Under the pieces are notes generated by a model. The model was not told the origin of the DNA. It searched no databases and worked only from the letters and a program-made list of their open reading frames with translations. The translations under genes and the position numbers were made by a program. From Acinetobacter geminorum (lineage in GTDB: Bacteria > Pseudomonadota > Gammaproteobacteria > Pseudomonadales > Moraxellaceae), in contig NZ_JABELE010000023.1 of NCBI RefSeq assembly GCF_013009345.1, positions 1-40,669 on the forward strand: 40,669 nt of DNA, in the 5' to 3' direction. Shown piece after piece: positions 8,464 through 15,560 of this stretch (its first letter is position 1; every line of letters begins with the position of its first letter).

Positions 8464-8497
8464 TGTAATGCAATTTGCATTACAGTACTCCTAGTAC
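8464..8497 (+). promoter_or_regulatory. Probable operator of the relBE-type operon
   Basis: A perfect 10-bp inverted repeat with one central base (TGTAATGCAA and TTGCATTACA, 8464-8484) is followed by a second small inverted repeat (GTACT and AGTAC, 8485-8497). The start codon of the antitoxin lies 22 nt further on. RelB-type antitoxins bind such palindromes to repress their own operon. Confidence 0.6.
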
Positions 8498-8518
8498 ATT
8501 AAATAACTGGGAGATATG

Positions 8519-8764
8519 ATGGCTACTGTTAACTTCAGGGTCGATGAAGCCCTTAAAGAAAAATCCTATTCCATCCTTAAAGAACAAGGTATTGCACCTA
8601 CAGATTTCTTTACTAGTATTCTTGAGTATGTTGCTACGACTGGGAAACTACCTGTCAAAAAAGCTTTGCTTTCAGAAGAAGACGAAGAATTATTAGCTCT
8701 TGTCCGTAAGCGCATTAATGACCCTAAAGAGATGTTTGAGGAAGTCACATTAGATGACTTATAA
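8519..8764 (+). CDS. RelB/DinJ-family antitoxin
   Basis: An 81-residue antitoxin of the RelB/DinJ type. The N-terminus is a ribbon-helix-helix (ATVNFRVDEALKEKSYSIL) that should dimerise and bind the operator upstream. The acidic C-terminus (SEEDEELLAL..., FEEVTLDDL) should wrap and neutralise the toxin. Of two adjacent ATG codons, the second at 8519 has the better spacing from GGGAG. Its 3' end overlaps the toxin start by 11 nt, so translation is probably coupled. Together with the toxin it forms an addiction module placed between pdif sites 4 and 5. Confidence 0.87.
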   Translation: MATVNFRVDEALKEKSYSILKEQGIAPTDFFTSILEYVATTGKLPVKKALLSEEDEELLALVRKRINDPKEMFEEVTLDDL

Positions 8765-9047
8765 GCTTTTACGTCACAAGGACTTTACAGCAGAATGGGA
8801 AAGACTCCCTGTTGCTATACGAGATCAATTTAAGAAGAAACTAGCCAAAGTCATAGAGCAGCCACATATTCCAAAGAATATGCTTAGAGGCGATCTTGCA
8901 GGTTGCTATAAAATTAAATTATTAAAAGCTGGTGTCAGACTTGTCTATCAAGTTAAAGATGATCAGGTAGTTATCTTGCTCATCACAGTCGGGAAACGAG
9001 CTGATAGCATAGTTTATGACGAAGCTAAAAAGCGCATTAAAGACTAA
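8754..9047 (+). CDS. RelE-family mRNA interferase toxin
   Basis: A 97-residue RelE/ParE-superfamily toxin. Recognisable parts are DFTAEWERLPVAIRDQFKKKL at residues 10-30, the conserved strand CYKIKLLKAGVRLVYQV at 51-67, and VVILLITVGKRADSIVYDEA near the C-terminus. RelE proteins enter the ribosomal A site and cut mRNA. It is 11 nt overlapped by the antitoxin gene, and a hairpin terminator begins at its stop codon. It resembles, at a distance, the toxin at 32308-32595: both have IPKN, YKIKL, RLVY and VYDEA in the same order. Confidence 0.88.
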   Translation: MTYKLLRHKDFTAEWERLPVAIRDQFKKKLAKVIEQPHIPKNMLRGDLAGCYKIKLLKAGVRLVYQVKDDQVVILLITVGKRADSIVYDEAKKRIKD

Positions 9048-9075
9048 AAATGGGAGCTTATAGCTCCCATTTTTG
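9046..9075 (+). terminator. Intrinsic terminator of the relBE-type operon
   Basis: AAAAATGGGAGC pairs with GCTCCCATTTTT around a short loop. Almost the same hairpin terminates higBA at 10501-10530, suggesting that the TA cassettes share a common tail. Confidence 0.85.
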
Positions 9076-9103
9076 CATTCGTATAACGTGTATTATGTTA
9101 ATT
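9076..9103 (+). other. pdif site 5 (XerC-XerD orientation)
   Basis: XerC half CATTCGTATAA, spacer CGTGTA, XerD half TTATGTTAATT. It lies immediately after the relBE terminator. Confidence 0.9.
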
Positions 9104-9146
9104 TTAGAGAAATTTAAAACTCAACATAATTAATTAGGATTTAAGT

Positions 9147-9305
9147 ATGTATTCAATTTCATGGACATTCATAGTCATTTTTTTTTCGGCATTGCTTTTG
9201 ATCATTTCTAAACGAGATTTCAGACATAAAAAGATGATTCAATATTTTGCTGTATTTACGATCTTTTTTATACCTACTTTAGCAATTTTAGGTTATTTTG
9301 ATTAA
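9147..9305 (+). CDS. Small two-segment membrane protein
   Basis: A 52-residue open frame starting at the ATG 9147 with an AGGAT-type ribosome site 6 nt upstream. Residues 6-20 (WTFIVIFFSALLLII) and 34-50 (FAVFTIFFIPTLAILGY) are hydrophobic, joined by a basic loop (SKRDFRHKK). The topology is probably two transmembrane helices. The gene fills its own short pdif module (9076-9336) and stops 3 nt before pdif site 6. I do not recognise the family. Small membrane proteins in mobile cassettes are often toxins or inhibitors, but nothing in the sequence proves this. Confidence 0.65.
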   Translation: MYSISWTFIVIFFSALLLIISKRDFRHKKMIQYFAVFTIFFIPTLAILGYFD

Positions 9306-9308
9306 GCC

Positions 9309-9336
9309 ATTTAACATAATGGAGCTTATACGAAAT
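9309..9336 (-). other. pdif site 6 (XerD-XerC orientation)
   Basis: Plus-strand reading: XerD half ATTTAACATAA, spacer TGGAGC, XerC half TTATACGAAAT. It starts the first copy of the conserved non-coding element. Confidence 0.9.
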
Positions 9337-9768
9337 CACTTCTAAAAAATTATTGTTTTTCAATTATTTAAAAAAATAGTCATGACTAAAAAATAGGTGA
9401 AAAGCCGACTCCGAAACAAGTCGGCTGCTTTTTAAGCAATTTTGTCACTTTTAGCCAATAAAATTGATTAAAAAATGCTCAAAATTTCAATTTTTCCTGA
9501 TTTCTAAAGGCCTTCATTTCTGAAATTATCCCCATTTCCTGCGGACAAATATTGGGATAATTTGAGGATATCTGCATGTACGTTTTGGCGTACAGCCATT
9601 CAAGAAAATTGCTAATAGGCAGACACCACCAGATTGCATATCATGGCTTCATTGAGAACAGGATGTTCCAGATTAAAATAAGAAGATCAGCGACAGGACG
9701 CGAGGGATGACAGGAGTTGCCCCTAGTACCAAATACGAAAAACCCCGACAGGATGTCGGGGTTTTTTA
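9337..9768 (+). ncRNA. Conserved non-coding element, copy A
   Basis: About 430 bp with no credible gene. It matches the stretch 13837-14275 block by block in the same order: an AAAAGCC...GGAAACAAGTC block, TTGTCAC or CTGTCAC followed by an AATT-rich tract, TATCCCCA...TTTCTGCGGA, a GGAACA/GTTCCAG-like segment, CCAAATACGAAAAA, and a terminator. The first block here can form an 8-bp hairpin (AGCCGACT/AGTCGGCT, 9403-9426) followed by Ts. Conserved blocks, matching length and a shared terminator suggest a transcribed structured RNA. The direction is inferred from the T-run at 9762. higBA lies downstream. Confidence 0.5.
9741..9767 (+). terminator. Intrinsic terminator of non-coding element A
   Basis: CCCCGAC and GTCGGGG enclose AGGAT, preceded by an A-run and followed by six Ts. 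Confidence 0.88.
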
Positions 9769-9810
9769 TTGCCTATCCTTTCTCATTTGCAAAACAAACA
9801 TAATGCCCCT

Positions 9811-9836
9811 AAAATATAGACTATAATCTATATTTT
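9811..9836 (+). promoter_or_regulatory. Promoter/operator of higBA
   Basis: An inverted repeat (AAAATATAG and CTATATTTT) surrounds TATAAT at 9822-9827, a perfect -10 hexamer 19 nt before the higB start. A repressor binding the palindrome would cover the promoter, as expected for HigA autoregulation. Confidence 0.65.
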
Positions 9837-9845
9837 GGTTGTGGT

Positions 9846-10202
9846 ATGTGGACAGTCATTACGACAGATCTATTTAATCAGTGGCTTGAACAGCAAGATG
9901 AACCTACACAAGAGAAGGTCCTAGCTGCCCTGGTTGTTCTACAGCAGCAGGGACCGAGTTTAGGCCGTCCTTTAGTAGATACTGTGTATGAGTCTAAATT
10001 TACCAATATGAAAGAACTGCGTGTTCAACATCGCGGTAGACCCTTAAGAGCTTTCTTCGCATTTGATCCCTTACGACAGGCTATTGTTCTATGTATTGCT
10101 GATAAAGGCGGTAAAAAGCGTTTTTATAAAGACATGCTGGATATTGCAGATGAACAATACCAACTTCATCTCACTACCCTAGGAGATAAATCTAATGGCT
10201 AA
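9846..10202 (+). CDS. higB: HigB-type toxin (phage Gp49-like, RelE superfamily)
   Basis: A 118-residue toxin of the HigB2/Gp49-like group. Markers are FNQWLEQQDEPTQEKVLAALVVLQ at residues 10-33, GPSLGRPLVDTVYESKFTNMKELR at 36-59, and the central strand RPLRAFFAFDPLRQAIVLCIADKGGKK, which carries the conserved basic patch. Family members cleave mRNA at the ribosome. The toxin gene precedes the antitoxin gene, the usual order for higBA, and their ends overlap by 8 nt. A palindrome-embedded promoter lies directly upstream. Related higBA pairs are common on Acinetobacter plasmids. Confidence 0.9.
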   Translation: MWTVITTDLFNQWLEQQDEPTQEKVLAALVVLQQQGPSLGRPLVDTVYESKFTNMKELRVQHRGRPLRAFFAFDPLRQAIVLCIADKGGKKRFYKDMLDIADEQYQLHLTTLGDKSNG

Positions 10203-10497
10203 GACTCTGCAAGAATTGTTAGCTAGCCGCTCTCCAGAGAGCCAAGCCCGTATTCAAAAAATGGCTGATGAATTACTGCTAGAAAATCAGCTTCATCTTA
10301 TTCGTGAAGAACTCGAAATTTCTCAAAAAGAGCTTGCTGAAACTTTGGGAATAAAACAGCCATCGCTTTCAGCAATAGAAAATCGTGGCAATGATCTTAA
10401 GATTTCAACCATGAAAAAGTATGTTGAGGCAATGGGTGGGAAGCTCCGTATTGATGTAGAGCTTCCAACAGGAAAACATATAGGATTCAACGTTTAA
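10195..10497 (+). CDS. higA: HigA-type antitoxin (XRE helix-turn-helix)
   Basis: A 100-residue antitoxin. Residues 37-90 form a Cro/C1-type helix-turn-helix (LIREELEISQKELAETLG then IKQPSLSAIENRGNDLKIS), ending in MKKYVEAMGGKLRIDVEL, typical for HigA. It should neutralise the toxin and repress the operon by binding the palindrome at 9811-9836. The start overlaps the higB stop by 8 nt. Its stop codon lies within a long palindrome that joins the terminator to a truncated IS6 element. Confidence 0.9.
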   Translation: MAKTLQELLASRSPESQARIQKMADELLLENQLHLIREELEISQKELAETLGIKQPSLSAIENRGNDLKISTMKKYVEAMGGKLRIDVELPTGKHIGFNV

Positions 10498-10546
10498 CAA
10501 TAAAAATGGGAGCTATAGGCTCCCATTTTTATTGTTAAACGTTGAA
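10486..10546. repeat. Perfect 28-bp palindrome at the higA/IS6 junction
   Basis: Arms at 10486-10513 and 10519-10546 are exact inverted copies around TATAG. The inner 12 bp are the normal higBA terminator hairpin. The outer part mirrors the higA 3' end (TTCAACGTTTAAC) into sequence that merges with the IS6 transposase (GTTGAACCC). This looks like an inverted duplication formed at a short shared sequence when the IS6 fragment was joined. Confidence 0.85.
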
Positions 10547-10759
10547 CCCAACGGTAAATATTCGTGTGATCAACATTCGCACCCCGTTCGGCCAGCATTT
10601 CCTGCAGTTCACGATAGCTAATGCCATATTTACAATACCAGCGCACAGCCCAAAGAATGATTTCGCCCTGAAAATGCCGACCATGGAAAGGATTCATATG
10701 CTGCACATTTAGCTAAAACAGTCTTCAGCTTACCATTCGTGGTTATTTGCAACAGTGCC
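10538..10759 (-). mobile_element. Truncated IS6-family element (5' end only)
   Basis: The terminal repeat GGCACTGTTGCAAA lies at 10746-10759 on the minus strand. The fragment is nearly identical to the first 220 bp of the complete copy at 12865 and ends abruptly within the transposase gene at the palindrome. It carries codons 1-56 of the transposase (10706 down to 10538), enough for the N-terminal helix-turn-helix but no catalytic residues. Its 5' end faces the 5' end of the other copy, with umuDC between them. Confidence 0.9.
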
Positions 10760-10832
10760 TTAAAAAAGCCTGTCATTAACGTCTCACCATTTATCGAAAT
10801 ATTCTTGAATCTGTAATACATTCAGTCATATA

Positions 10833-10855
10833 TTTGATTACGTCACAAAATCAAA
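10833..10855 (+). promoter_or_regulatory. Inverted repeat upstream of umuD
   Basis: TTTGATT and AATCAAA are separated by 9 bp and end 13 nt before the umuD start. Acinetobacter lacks a canonical LexA and uses UmuDAb-type proteins as SOS repressors, so a palindrome here could be an SOS operator. That is inference from position and symmetry. Confidence 0.4.
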
Positions 10856-10868
10856 AAGTAGATGAGTC

Positions 10869-11447
10869 ATGAGCAATAGTCGTGGCGGAAGCCGAGATGG
10901 TTCCGGTAGAAAGTTTAAATACAATGAGCCTACGAAAACGGTAAGAGTACCTGTATCCAAAATTATAGAGATCAAGAATTATCTCAATGAAGTAGAGAAG
11001 CAAAGGTTCAATGAAGTTGCATCCATCACGCTGATTGATGCGACTACTCAGATGAGAATCCCTTTGGCTTCAGAGAAAGTCGCTGCTGGTTTCCCTTCGC
11101 CAGCTCAGGACTACATCGACAAAACATTAGACATGAATGAACACCTCATCAAAAATGAAGCTGCAACATTCGTTGTAAAGGTTGCTTCACTTTCGATGAG
11201 AGATGCAGGCATTGAGATTGATGATGAACTGATTGTAGACCGGAGCATTGAAGCCAAGCATGAAGACATCGTAATTGCGCTGATCGACAATGAGTTCACT
11301 GTAAAACGTCTCATGATTGAAGGTGATGATAATCGTTGGCTTAAAGCAGAGAACCCTGAGTATTCCGACATTCATCTGAAGGATGGTCAGGAAATGGTGA
11401 TTTGGGGTGTAGTGACTTTTGTCATCAAGCCTTTCAGAAAGCGTTAA
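10869..11447 (+). CDS. umuD: UmuD-like self-cleaving S24 peptidase
   Basis: A 192-residue LexA/UmuD-family protein. The cleavage site is Ala73-Gly74 in EKVAAGFPSP. The catalytic Ser109 is in VASLSMRDAG and Lys146 in NEFTVKRL. RecA-stimulated self-cleavage yields the active accessory subunit of DNA polymerase V. The N-terminal arm before the cleavage site is about 70 residues, far longer than in E. coli UmuD. This resembles the Acinetobacter UmuDAb type, which can also act as a transcriptional regulator. umuC follows 15 nt downstream. The operon lies between two inverted IS6 copies. Confidence 0.9.
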   Translation: MSNSRGGSRDGSGRKFKYNEPTKTVRVPVSKIIEIKNYLNEVEKQRFNEVASITLIDATTQMRIPLASEKVAAGFPSPAQDYIDKTLDMNEHLIKNEAATFVVKVASLSMRDAGIEIDDELIVDRSIEAKHEDIVIALIDNEFTVKRLMIEGDDNRWLKAENPEYSDIHLKDGQEMVIWGVVTFVIKPFRKR

Positions 11448-11462
11448 TACTTTATTGGTTTC

Positions 11463-12767
11463 ATGCTCATGCAAGCAGCTCACCATAATATCTACGCTTT
11501 AGTAGACATCAACAACTGCTATGTCAGTTGTGAACGCATCTTTAACCCAAGCTTGAACAATAAGCCTGTCATTGTGCTATCGAACAATGATGGCTGTGCT
11601 GTAGCACGGTCTCAGGAAGCCAAGGACTTGGGCATCAAGATGGGTGTTCCTCTCTTCCAGATCAAGGACATCGTAGAGCAGCATCAGGTACAAGTGCTAT
11701 CGAGCAACTATGCACTGTATGCAGAGATGTCCCGCAGATTGATGAAAGTCCTGTCTGACTTTGTGTCTCCTAAAGAGCAGGAGATTTACTCTATTGATGA
11801 ATGCTTTCTGGATCTGACGGCTCATGCAGAGAATTATGATCTAACCGATTATGCTCAACAGATTCGTCAACGTATCTTTTCTTGGCTTGGTTTACCTGTA
11901 TGTATTGGCATTGGGCGCTCAAAGACTGAAGCGAAACTGGCGAACCATATTGCCAAGAAGAACAGCTATTTCAATGGCGTATGTAACTTGGTTTCAATGG
12001 ATCACTGCTCTGCTGAAACACTGTACCAATCCATTGAGGTAAGTGAGATTTGGGGTGTAGGACGTAAACATTCGAAGAAGCTCAACAGTATGGGCATCCA
12101 TTCTGTCATGGATTTTGTCATGGCTTATCCTCTGATGATCAGGGACCAATTCTCTATCGTAATGCATCGAACTTTATTAGAGCTTCATGGAACCGCTTGC
12201 ATTGAACTGGAACATACGCCACCTGCAAAGAAGCAAATCATTGCTAGTCGCTCTTTTGGGCAGAGGATCTACCACATAGATGATCTAAAAGAAGCTATGA
12301 CCCTGTATGTACAAGATGCTGTAAGTAGACTGAGAGACGATGAGCTATTGTGTGGCTGTCTTATTAGTTTCGTGCAATCAAATCCATTTGATGTCTCTAA
12401 GCCTTTCTACAATAAGTCTCTATCGCTACCTTTACCAGAACCTACTGACAACCTGTTGGTGCTCTCTAAACTCGCTACAGCGATGATTGATGGCCTGTAT
12501 GCCAAGGACATTGCCTTCAAGAAATGTGGCGTGATTCTGACGTGTCTCGAACCAAAGGCAAGCCATGTGTATGACATGTTTACCGACATGAAGCACATCG
12601 AAGTTAGCAATGCCTTGATGGATTCTATGGAAAGTATTCATAGCAAATTTGGTAAAAGTAAACTTGCCTTAGGTGCTAGCATGTTGCCGGACAGAGCATG
12701 GAATATGTCACGAGATCGGCTAACACAGAACTACTTTAAATGGGATCAACTGCTTTGTGTAAAGTAA
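11463..12767 (+). CDS. umuC: UmuC-like Y-family DNA polymerase V subunit
   Basis: A 434-residue Y-family translesion polymerase. Metal-binding residues are Asp15 in YALVDINNCYVSCE and Asp112-Glu113 in YSIDECFLDL. The helix-hairpin-helix part lies near EIWGVGRKHSKKLNSMGI, the little finger follows at about 240-350, and the typical UmuC C-terminus is present (LGASMLPDRAWNMSRDRLT). The length is normal, so the enzyme is probably functional. Met3 is an alternative start. With UmuD it would let the host copy across damaged DNA and raise mutation rates under SOS. A C-terminal scrap of another umuC lies at 32756-32925. Confidence 0.93.
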   Translation: MLMQAAHHNIYALVDINNCYVSCERIFNPSLNNKPVIVLSNNDGCAVARSQEAKDLGIKMGVPLFQIKDIVEQHQVQVLSSNYALYAEMSRRLMKVLSDFVSPKEQEIYSIDECFLDLTAHAENYDLTDYAQQIRQRIFSWLGLPVCIGIGRSKTEAKLANHIAKKNSYFNGVCNLVSMDHCSAETLYQSIEVSEIWGVGRKHSKKLNSMGIHSVMDFVMAYPLMIRDQFSIVMHRTLLELHGTACIELEHTPPAKKQIIASRSFGQRIYHIDDLKEAMTLYVQDAVSRLRDDELLCGCLISFVQSNPFDVSKPFYNKSLSLPLPEPTDNLLVLSKLATAMIDGLYAKDIAFKKCGVILTCLEPKASHVYDMFTDMKHIEVSNALMDSMESIHSKFGKSKLALGASMLPDRAWNMSRDRLTQNYFKWDQLLCVK

Positions 12768-12864
12768 TTTTCCTCCCTATAAAGTGATTTCGTTTTAGTT
12801 TCATAATAGTTTTTTATTGATTGCAAAATAATTGTAATTTACAACTACCTAATCGAAGATTATC

Positions 12865-13683
12865 GGCACTGTTGCAAATAACCACGAATGGTAAGCTGAA
12901 GACTGTTTTAGCTAAATGTGCAGCATATGAATCCTTTCCATGGTCGGCATTTTCAGGGCGAAATCATTCTTTGGGCTGTGCGCTGGTATTGTAAATATGG
13001 CATTAGCTATCGTGAACTGCAGGAAATGCTGGCCGAACGGGGTGTGAATGTTGATCACACGACTATTTACCGTTGGGTTCAACGTTATGCTCCTGAAATA
13101 GAAAAACGTTTACGCTGGTATTGGCGTAATCCTACAGATCTGAGCTCGTGGCATATTGATGAAACCTATGTAAAAGTGAATGGACGATGATCTTATCTGT
13201 ATCGTGCAGTCGATCAACGTGGCGATACCATTGATTTTTATCTTTCTTCTAGACGTAATACCAAATCAACATATTGTTTTCTTGGAAAAATTTTAAATAA
13301 TGTGAAGAAGTGGCAAATTCCACAAGTGATCAACACGGATAAAGCACCCACATATGGACGTGCTTTATCACGGTTAAAACGGGAATGTAAATGTCCACCA
13401 GACCTTGAGCACAGGCAGATTAAGTATAAAAATAACGTGATTGAATGTGATCATGGCAAGCTAAAGCGGATCATCAGGGCCACATTAGGATTCAAATCTA
13501 TGAAGACGGCTTATGCCACAATTAAAGGTATTGAAGTCATGCGTGCACTGCGTAAAGGACAAGCATCGTCATTTTATTATGGTCAGCCTCAGGGTGAAGT
13601 GTGTCTAATCAACAGGGTTTTCGGTCTCTAAGTACTTTTTAAAGGGAACATCATCGACTCAAATCTCTATTTGCAACAGTGCC
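12865..13683 (+). mobile_element. IS6-family element of the IS1006/IS1008 group, 819 bp
   Basis: Terminal repeats GGCACTGTTGCAAA (12865) and TTTGCAACAGTGCC (ending 13683) bound an 819-bp element with one transposase frame. The flanking 8-mers (AGATTATC and CTTACAAA) differ, so there is no target duplication, which fits later rearrangement or a deletion next to the element. The transposase is interrupted by a stop codon. Confidence 0.92.
12918..13631 (+). pseudogene. IS6-family transposase with an internal stop
   Basis: Read through, the frame has 237 codons with the IS6 helix-turn-helix (ISYRELQEMLAERGVNVDHTT) and the DDE triad: Asp81 in WHIDETY, Asp141 in VINTDKAP and Glu176 in NNVIECDHGK, with the 34-residue spacing usual for IS6. 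Codon 91 is TGA where relatives have TGG (after KVNGR). This single change splits the gene after the first Asp, so this copy should not transpose on its own. A related enzyme elsewhere in the cell could act on its ends. Confidence 0.9.
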
Positions 13684-13808
13684 CTTACAAAATGGTGTCT
13701 TTTTTTAATATCCACTGCATAACCTTAAAATAAAAATTAAATTAATAAGATAGTTATTTTAATAAGTTTTTTTCTAAATTTGATAAAAATTTAACTAAGT
13801 TAGGTTCC

Positions 13809-13836
13809 ATTTAATATAATGGGTATTATTCGAAAT
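13809..13836 (-). other. pdif site 7, diverged (XerD-XerC orientation)
   Basis: Plus-strand reading: XerD half ATTTAATATAA, spacer TGGGTA, XerC half TTATTCGAAAT. It differs from site 6 at one position in each half. It stands at the same place relative to non-coding element B as site 6 does to element A. Confidence 0.65.
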
Positions 13837-14275
13837 TAAAATAAAATTATTTTATTTTTCAGCAGTTTATGTAAAAATGAAGTGGAACTCAAACCCGGAA
13901 AAGCCAATTTGGAAACAAGTCTGCTTTTTCTTGAACAAAACTGTCACCTTTCACTAATTAAATTGGTTAAAAAGAGATCGATTTTGCAGTTTTTCCAGCT
14001 TTAACAGGACATACAGACCGGAAAGTATCCCCAATTTCTGCGGATAAACCTGAGACAATTTTTGGTTAGATTTGTACGCCCTAGCTCACAGCAATTTAGG
14101 GATTTTACGGCTATGGCATCTGTGGTTTTTTACTTATGATGAAGTCATACAGGAACAGGAAGTTCCAGAACAGAAAACAATAATGATAAGTTCCAGCACC
14201 AGGACGTGGGGTAGTACAGCAGCCCTACCTAGCAGCCAAATACGAAAAAGCCCAACAGGAGTCGGGCTTTTTTAT
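13837..14275 (+). ncRNA. Conserved non-coding element, copy B
   Basis: About 440 bp without a credible gene; an apparent 68-codon frame inside has no homologous frame in copy A. It shares ordered blocks with 9337-9768: AAAAGCC...GGAAACAAGTC, ACTGTCACCTTT, AATTAAATTGGTTAAAAA, TATCCCCAATTTCTGCGGA, GGAACAGG...GTTCCAG, CCAAATACGAAAAA and a terminator. The hairpin present in copy A's first block is not preserved here. Divergence is substantial, so the shared blocks probably persist by selection or by shared descent of an old cassette end. Confidence 0.5.
14248..14274. terminator. Terminator of element B, also placed to stop the restriction operon
   Basis: AAGCCC and GGGCTT enclose a 10-nt loop with Ts on the plus side (14268-14274) and an A-run before it. 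On the minus strand it lies 11 nt after the stop of the restriction nuclease gene, so it may serve both directions. Confidence 0.75.
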
Positions 14276-14285
14276 TAACTAAATA

Positions 14286-15560
14286 TTAGATGTAATCCGT
14301 GATGTAAACCTTTTCAGATTTTAAATATTTTTCTATTACATCATTGGGATCTAAATATAAGCATTCAATAGGAACAAAGTCTTCCGTTAATTTCACTAGC
14401 TTTTCTACTTCTTTAGATTCATCTCGATAAGTCATTTGAATTTTAGATATCAAGTTAGTGACACCAGGAAATATAAAAATATTTTTGATTTCTTTAAGCT
14501 CAGGATAAATGAGTTTAATCGCTTTAATATAGAAAAATTGCTTAACTAAATCTGACCATCCTGGAGCATCAGTTGCTCCTGTGGCCGTATAGTATTTACT
14601 ATCTATGACCCAGCAACGATTCTCATCTTTAATAAATATATCTAAACGCATGCCCTTTTGAGCTGAGATTTCAGTTAACTCTATAGGACCTGAAAATTGA
14701 TATTGAGGTATAGGTAATAAAGAATTAATTTTTAAATCAACATCGTGAAAAATATTTTTAAGCAAGAACTCCCAAACATAATGAAATTTTCGAATTCCGA
14801 TCACAACATTATTTGAACCAAGTTCGTGAATCCGTTCTAAATATCTAATAAGTAATTGTAAAGTTCTAATTTCAAGTGATACAAAAGTCGAATGTAATCT
14901 TTGCTTCAGTAAAGAAATTTTCTGATTTATATCCAACTCATTGAATAAGATTTTCTCAGCTAATTGATCCTCGGATACAAAATTAAATCTGTCATCTAGC
15001 CAATGGAATTTTTTAAAAATATCTAAAATAATTTCACAGTGAATACTTGAGATTAAATCATCCTGATAGACAGAAATCGGATATTTTTGAAGATCCAAAT
15101 ATACTGGAACATCATCACTAGTAAAAACAGGAAATTCTCTATTAACAGTTTTAGACCAATTCGTTCGACCTTTTTCACTATAACTATGCGTTTTAGATCT
15201 TAGTATCCCTACATTAAAATACAGGTCAACGATTTCAAAAATGTCTGTTAAAGAAATCTCTTCGATAACACTACCTTGTTCATCTTCATCATATGCTAAT
15301 AGACTGGAATCAACTGAATTTTTATAAAAATGAATGGCTTTTATTAGGTTGCCTATTGATTTAACGTGATTACCAAATGATTTTGCAGGAGTAAAACAGT
15401 ATGTGCAGCCATCAAAAATAATGACTCCACAAAATGTAATTTTCATTCCCTGATTAACAACATCAATACCATCAAGTACCTTTAATTTATCAATTACAAA
15501 ATCAGGAATTTCCTTTAGAGTGACAATTTTTTTGTCTTCAAAATATCGATATTCCATCAT
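14286..15560 (-). CDS. McrC-like / LlaJI-type restriction nuclease subunit
   Basis: A 424-residue protein that fits the nuclease partner of an McrBC-like GTPase, in the LlaJI R2 class. The PD-(D/E)XK centre is visible at Asp307 (GMRLDIFI), Asp320-Ser-Lys322 (WVIDSKYY) and Gln341 (DLVKQFFYIKA). Residues 1-290 are likely the adaptor that contacts the GTPase (ELGSNNVVIG, HYVWEFLLKNIF). It starts at an ATG overlapping the GTPase stop by 4 nt (ATGA), so the two are translated together. The genes for two methyltransferases are divergent and nearby, so this is a restriction-modification system rather than a methylation-dependent type IV McrBC. Confidence 0.82.
   Translation of the reverse strand: MMEYRYFEDKKIVTLKEIPDFVIDKLKVLDGIDVVNQGMKITFCGVIIFDGCTYCFTPAKSFGNHVKSIGNLIKAIHFYKNSVDSSLLAYDEDEQGSVIEEISLTDIFEIVDLYFNVGILRSKTHSYSEKGRTNWSKTVNREFPVFTSDDVPVYLDLQKYPISVYQDDLISSIHCEIILDIFKKFHWLDDRFNFVSEDQLAEKILFNELDINQKISLLKQRLHSTFVSLEIRTLQLLIRYLERIHELGSNNVVIGIRKFHYVWEFLLKNIFHDVDLKINSLLPIPQYQFSGPIELTEISAQKGMRLDIFIKDENRCWVIDSKYYTATGATDAPGWSDLVKQFFYIKAIKLIYPELKEIKNIFIFPGVTNLISKIQMTYRDESKEVEKLVKLTEDFVPIECLYLDPNDVIEKYLKSEKVYITDYI

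Noticed and set aside
10846..10868. tRNA or other stable RNA genes anywhere in the window
   Set aside because: I looked for cloverleaf ends and rRNA core sequences and found none; the region here only carries the umuD leader.
11187..11486. Minus-strand frame of 99 codons opposite umuD
   Set aside because: UmuD has intact catalytic and cleavage motifs on the plus strand; this is its shadow.
14072..14278. 68-codon plus-strand frame
   Set aside because: It falls in the conserved non-coding element; the matching copy at 9337-9768 has no corresponding frame, and it ends inside the terminator.
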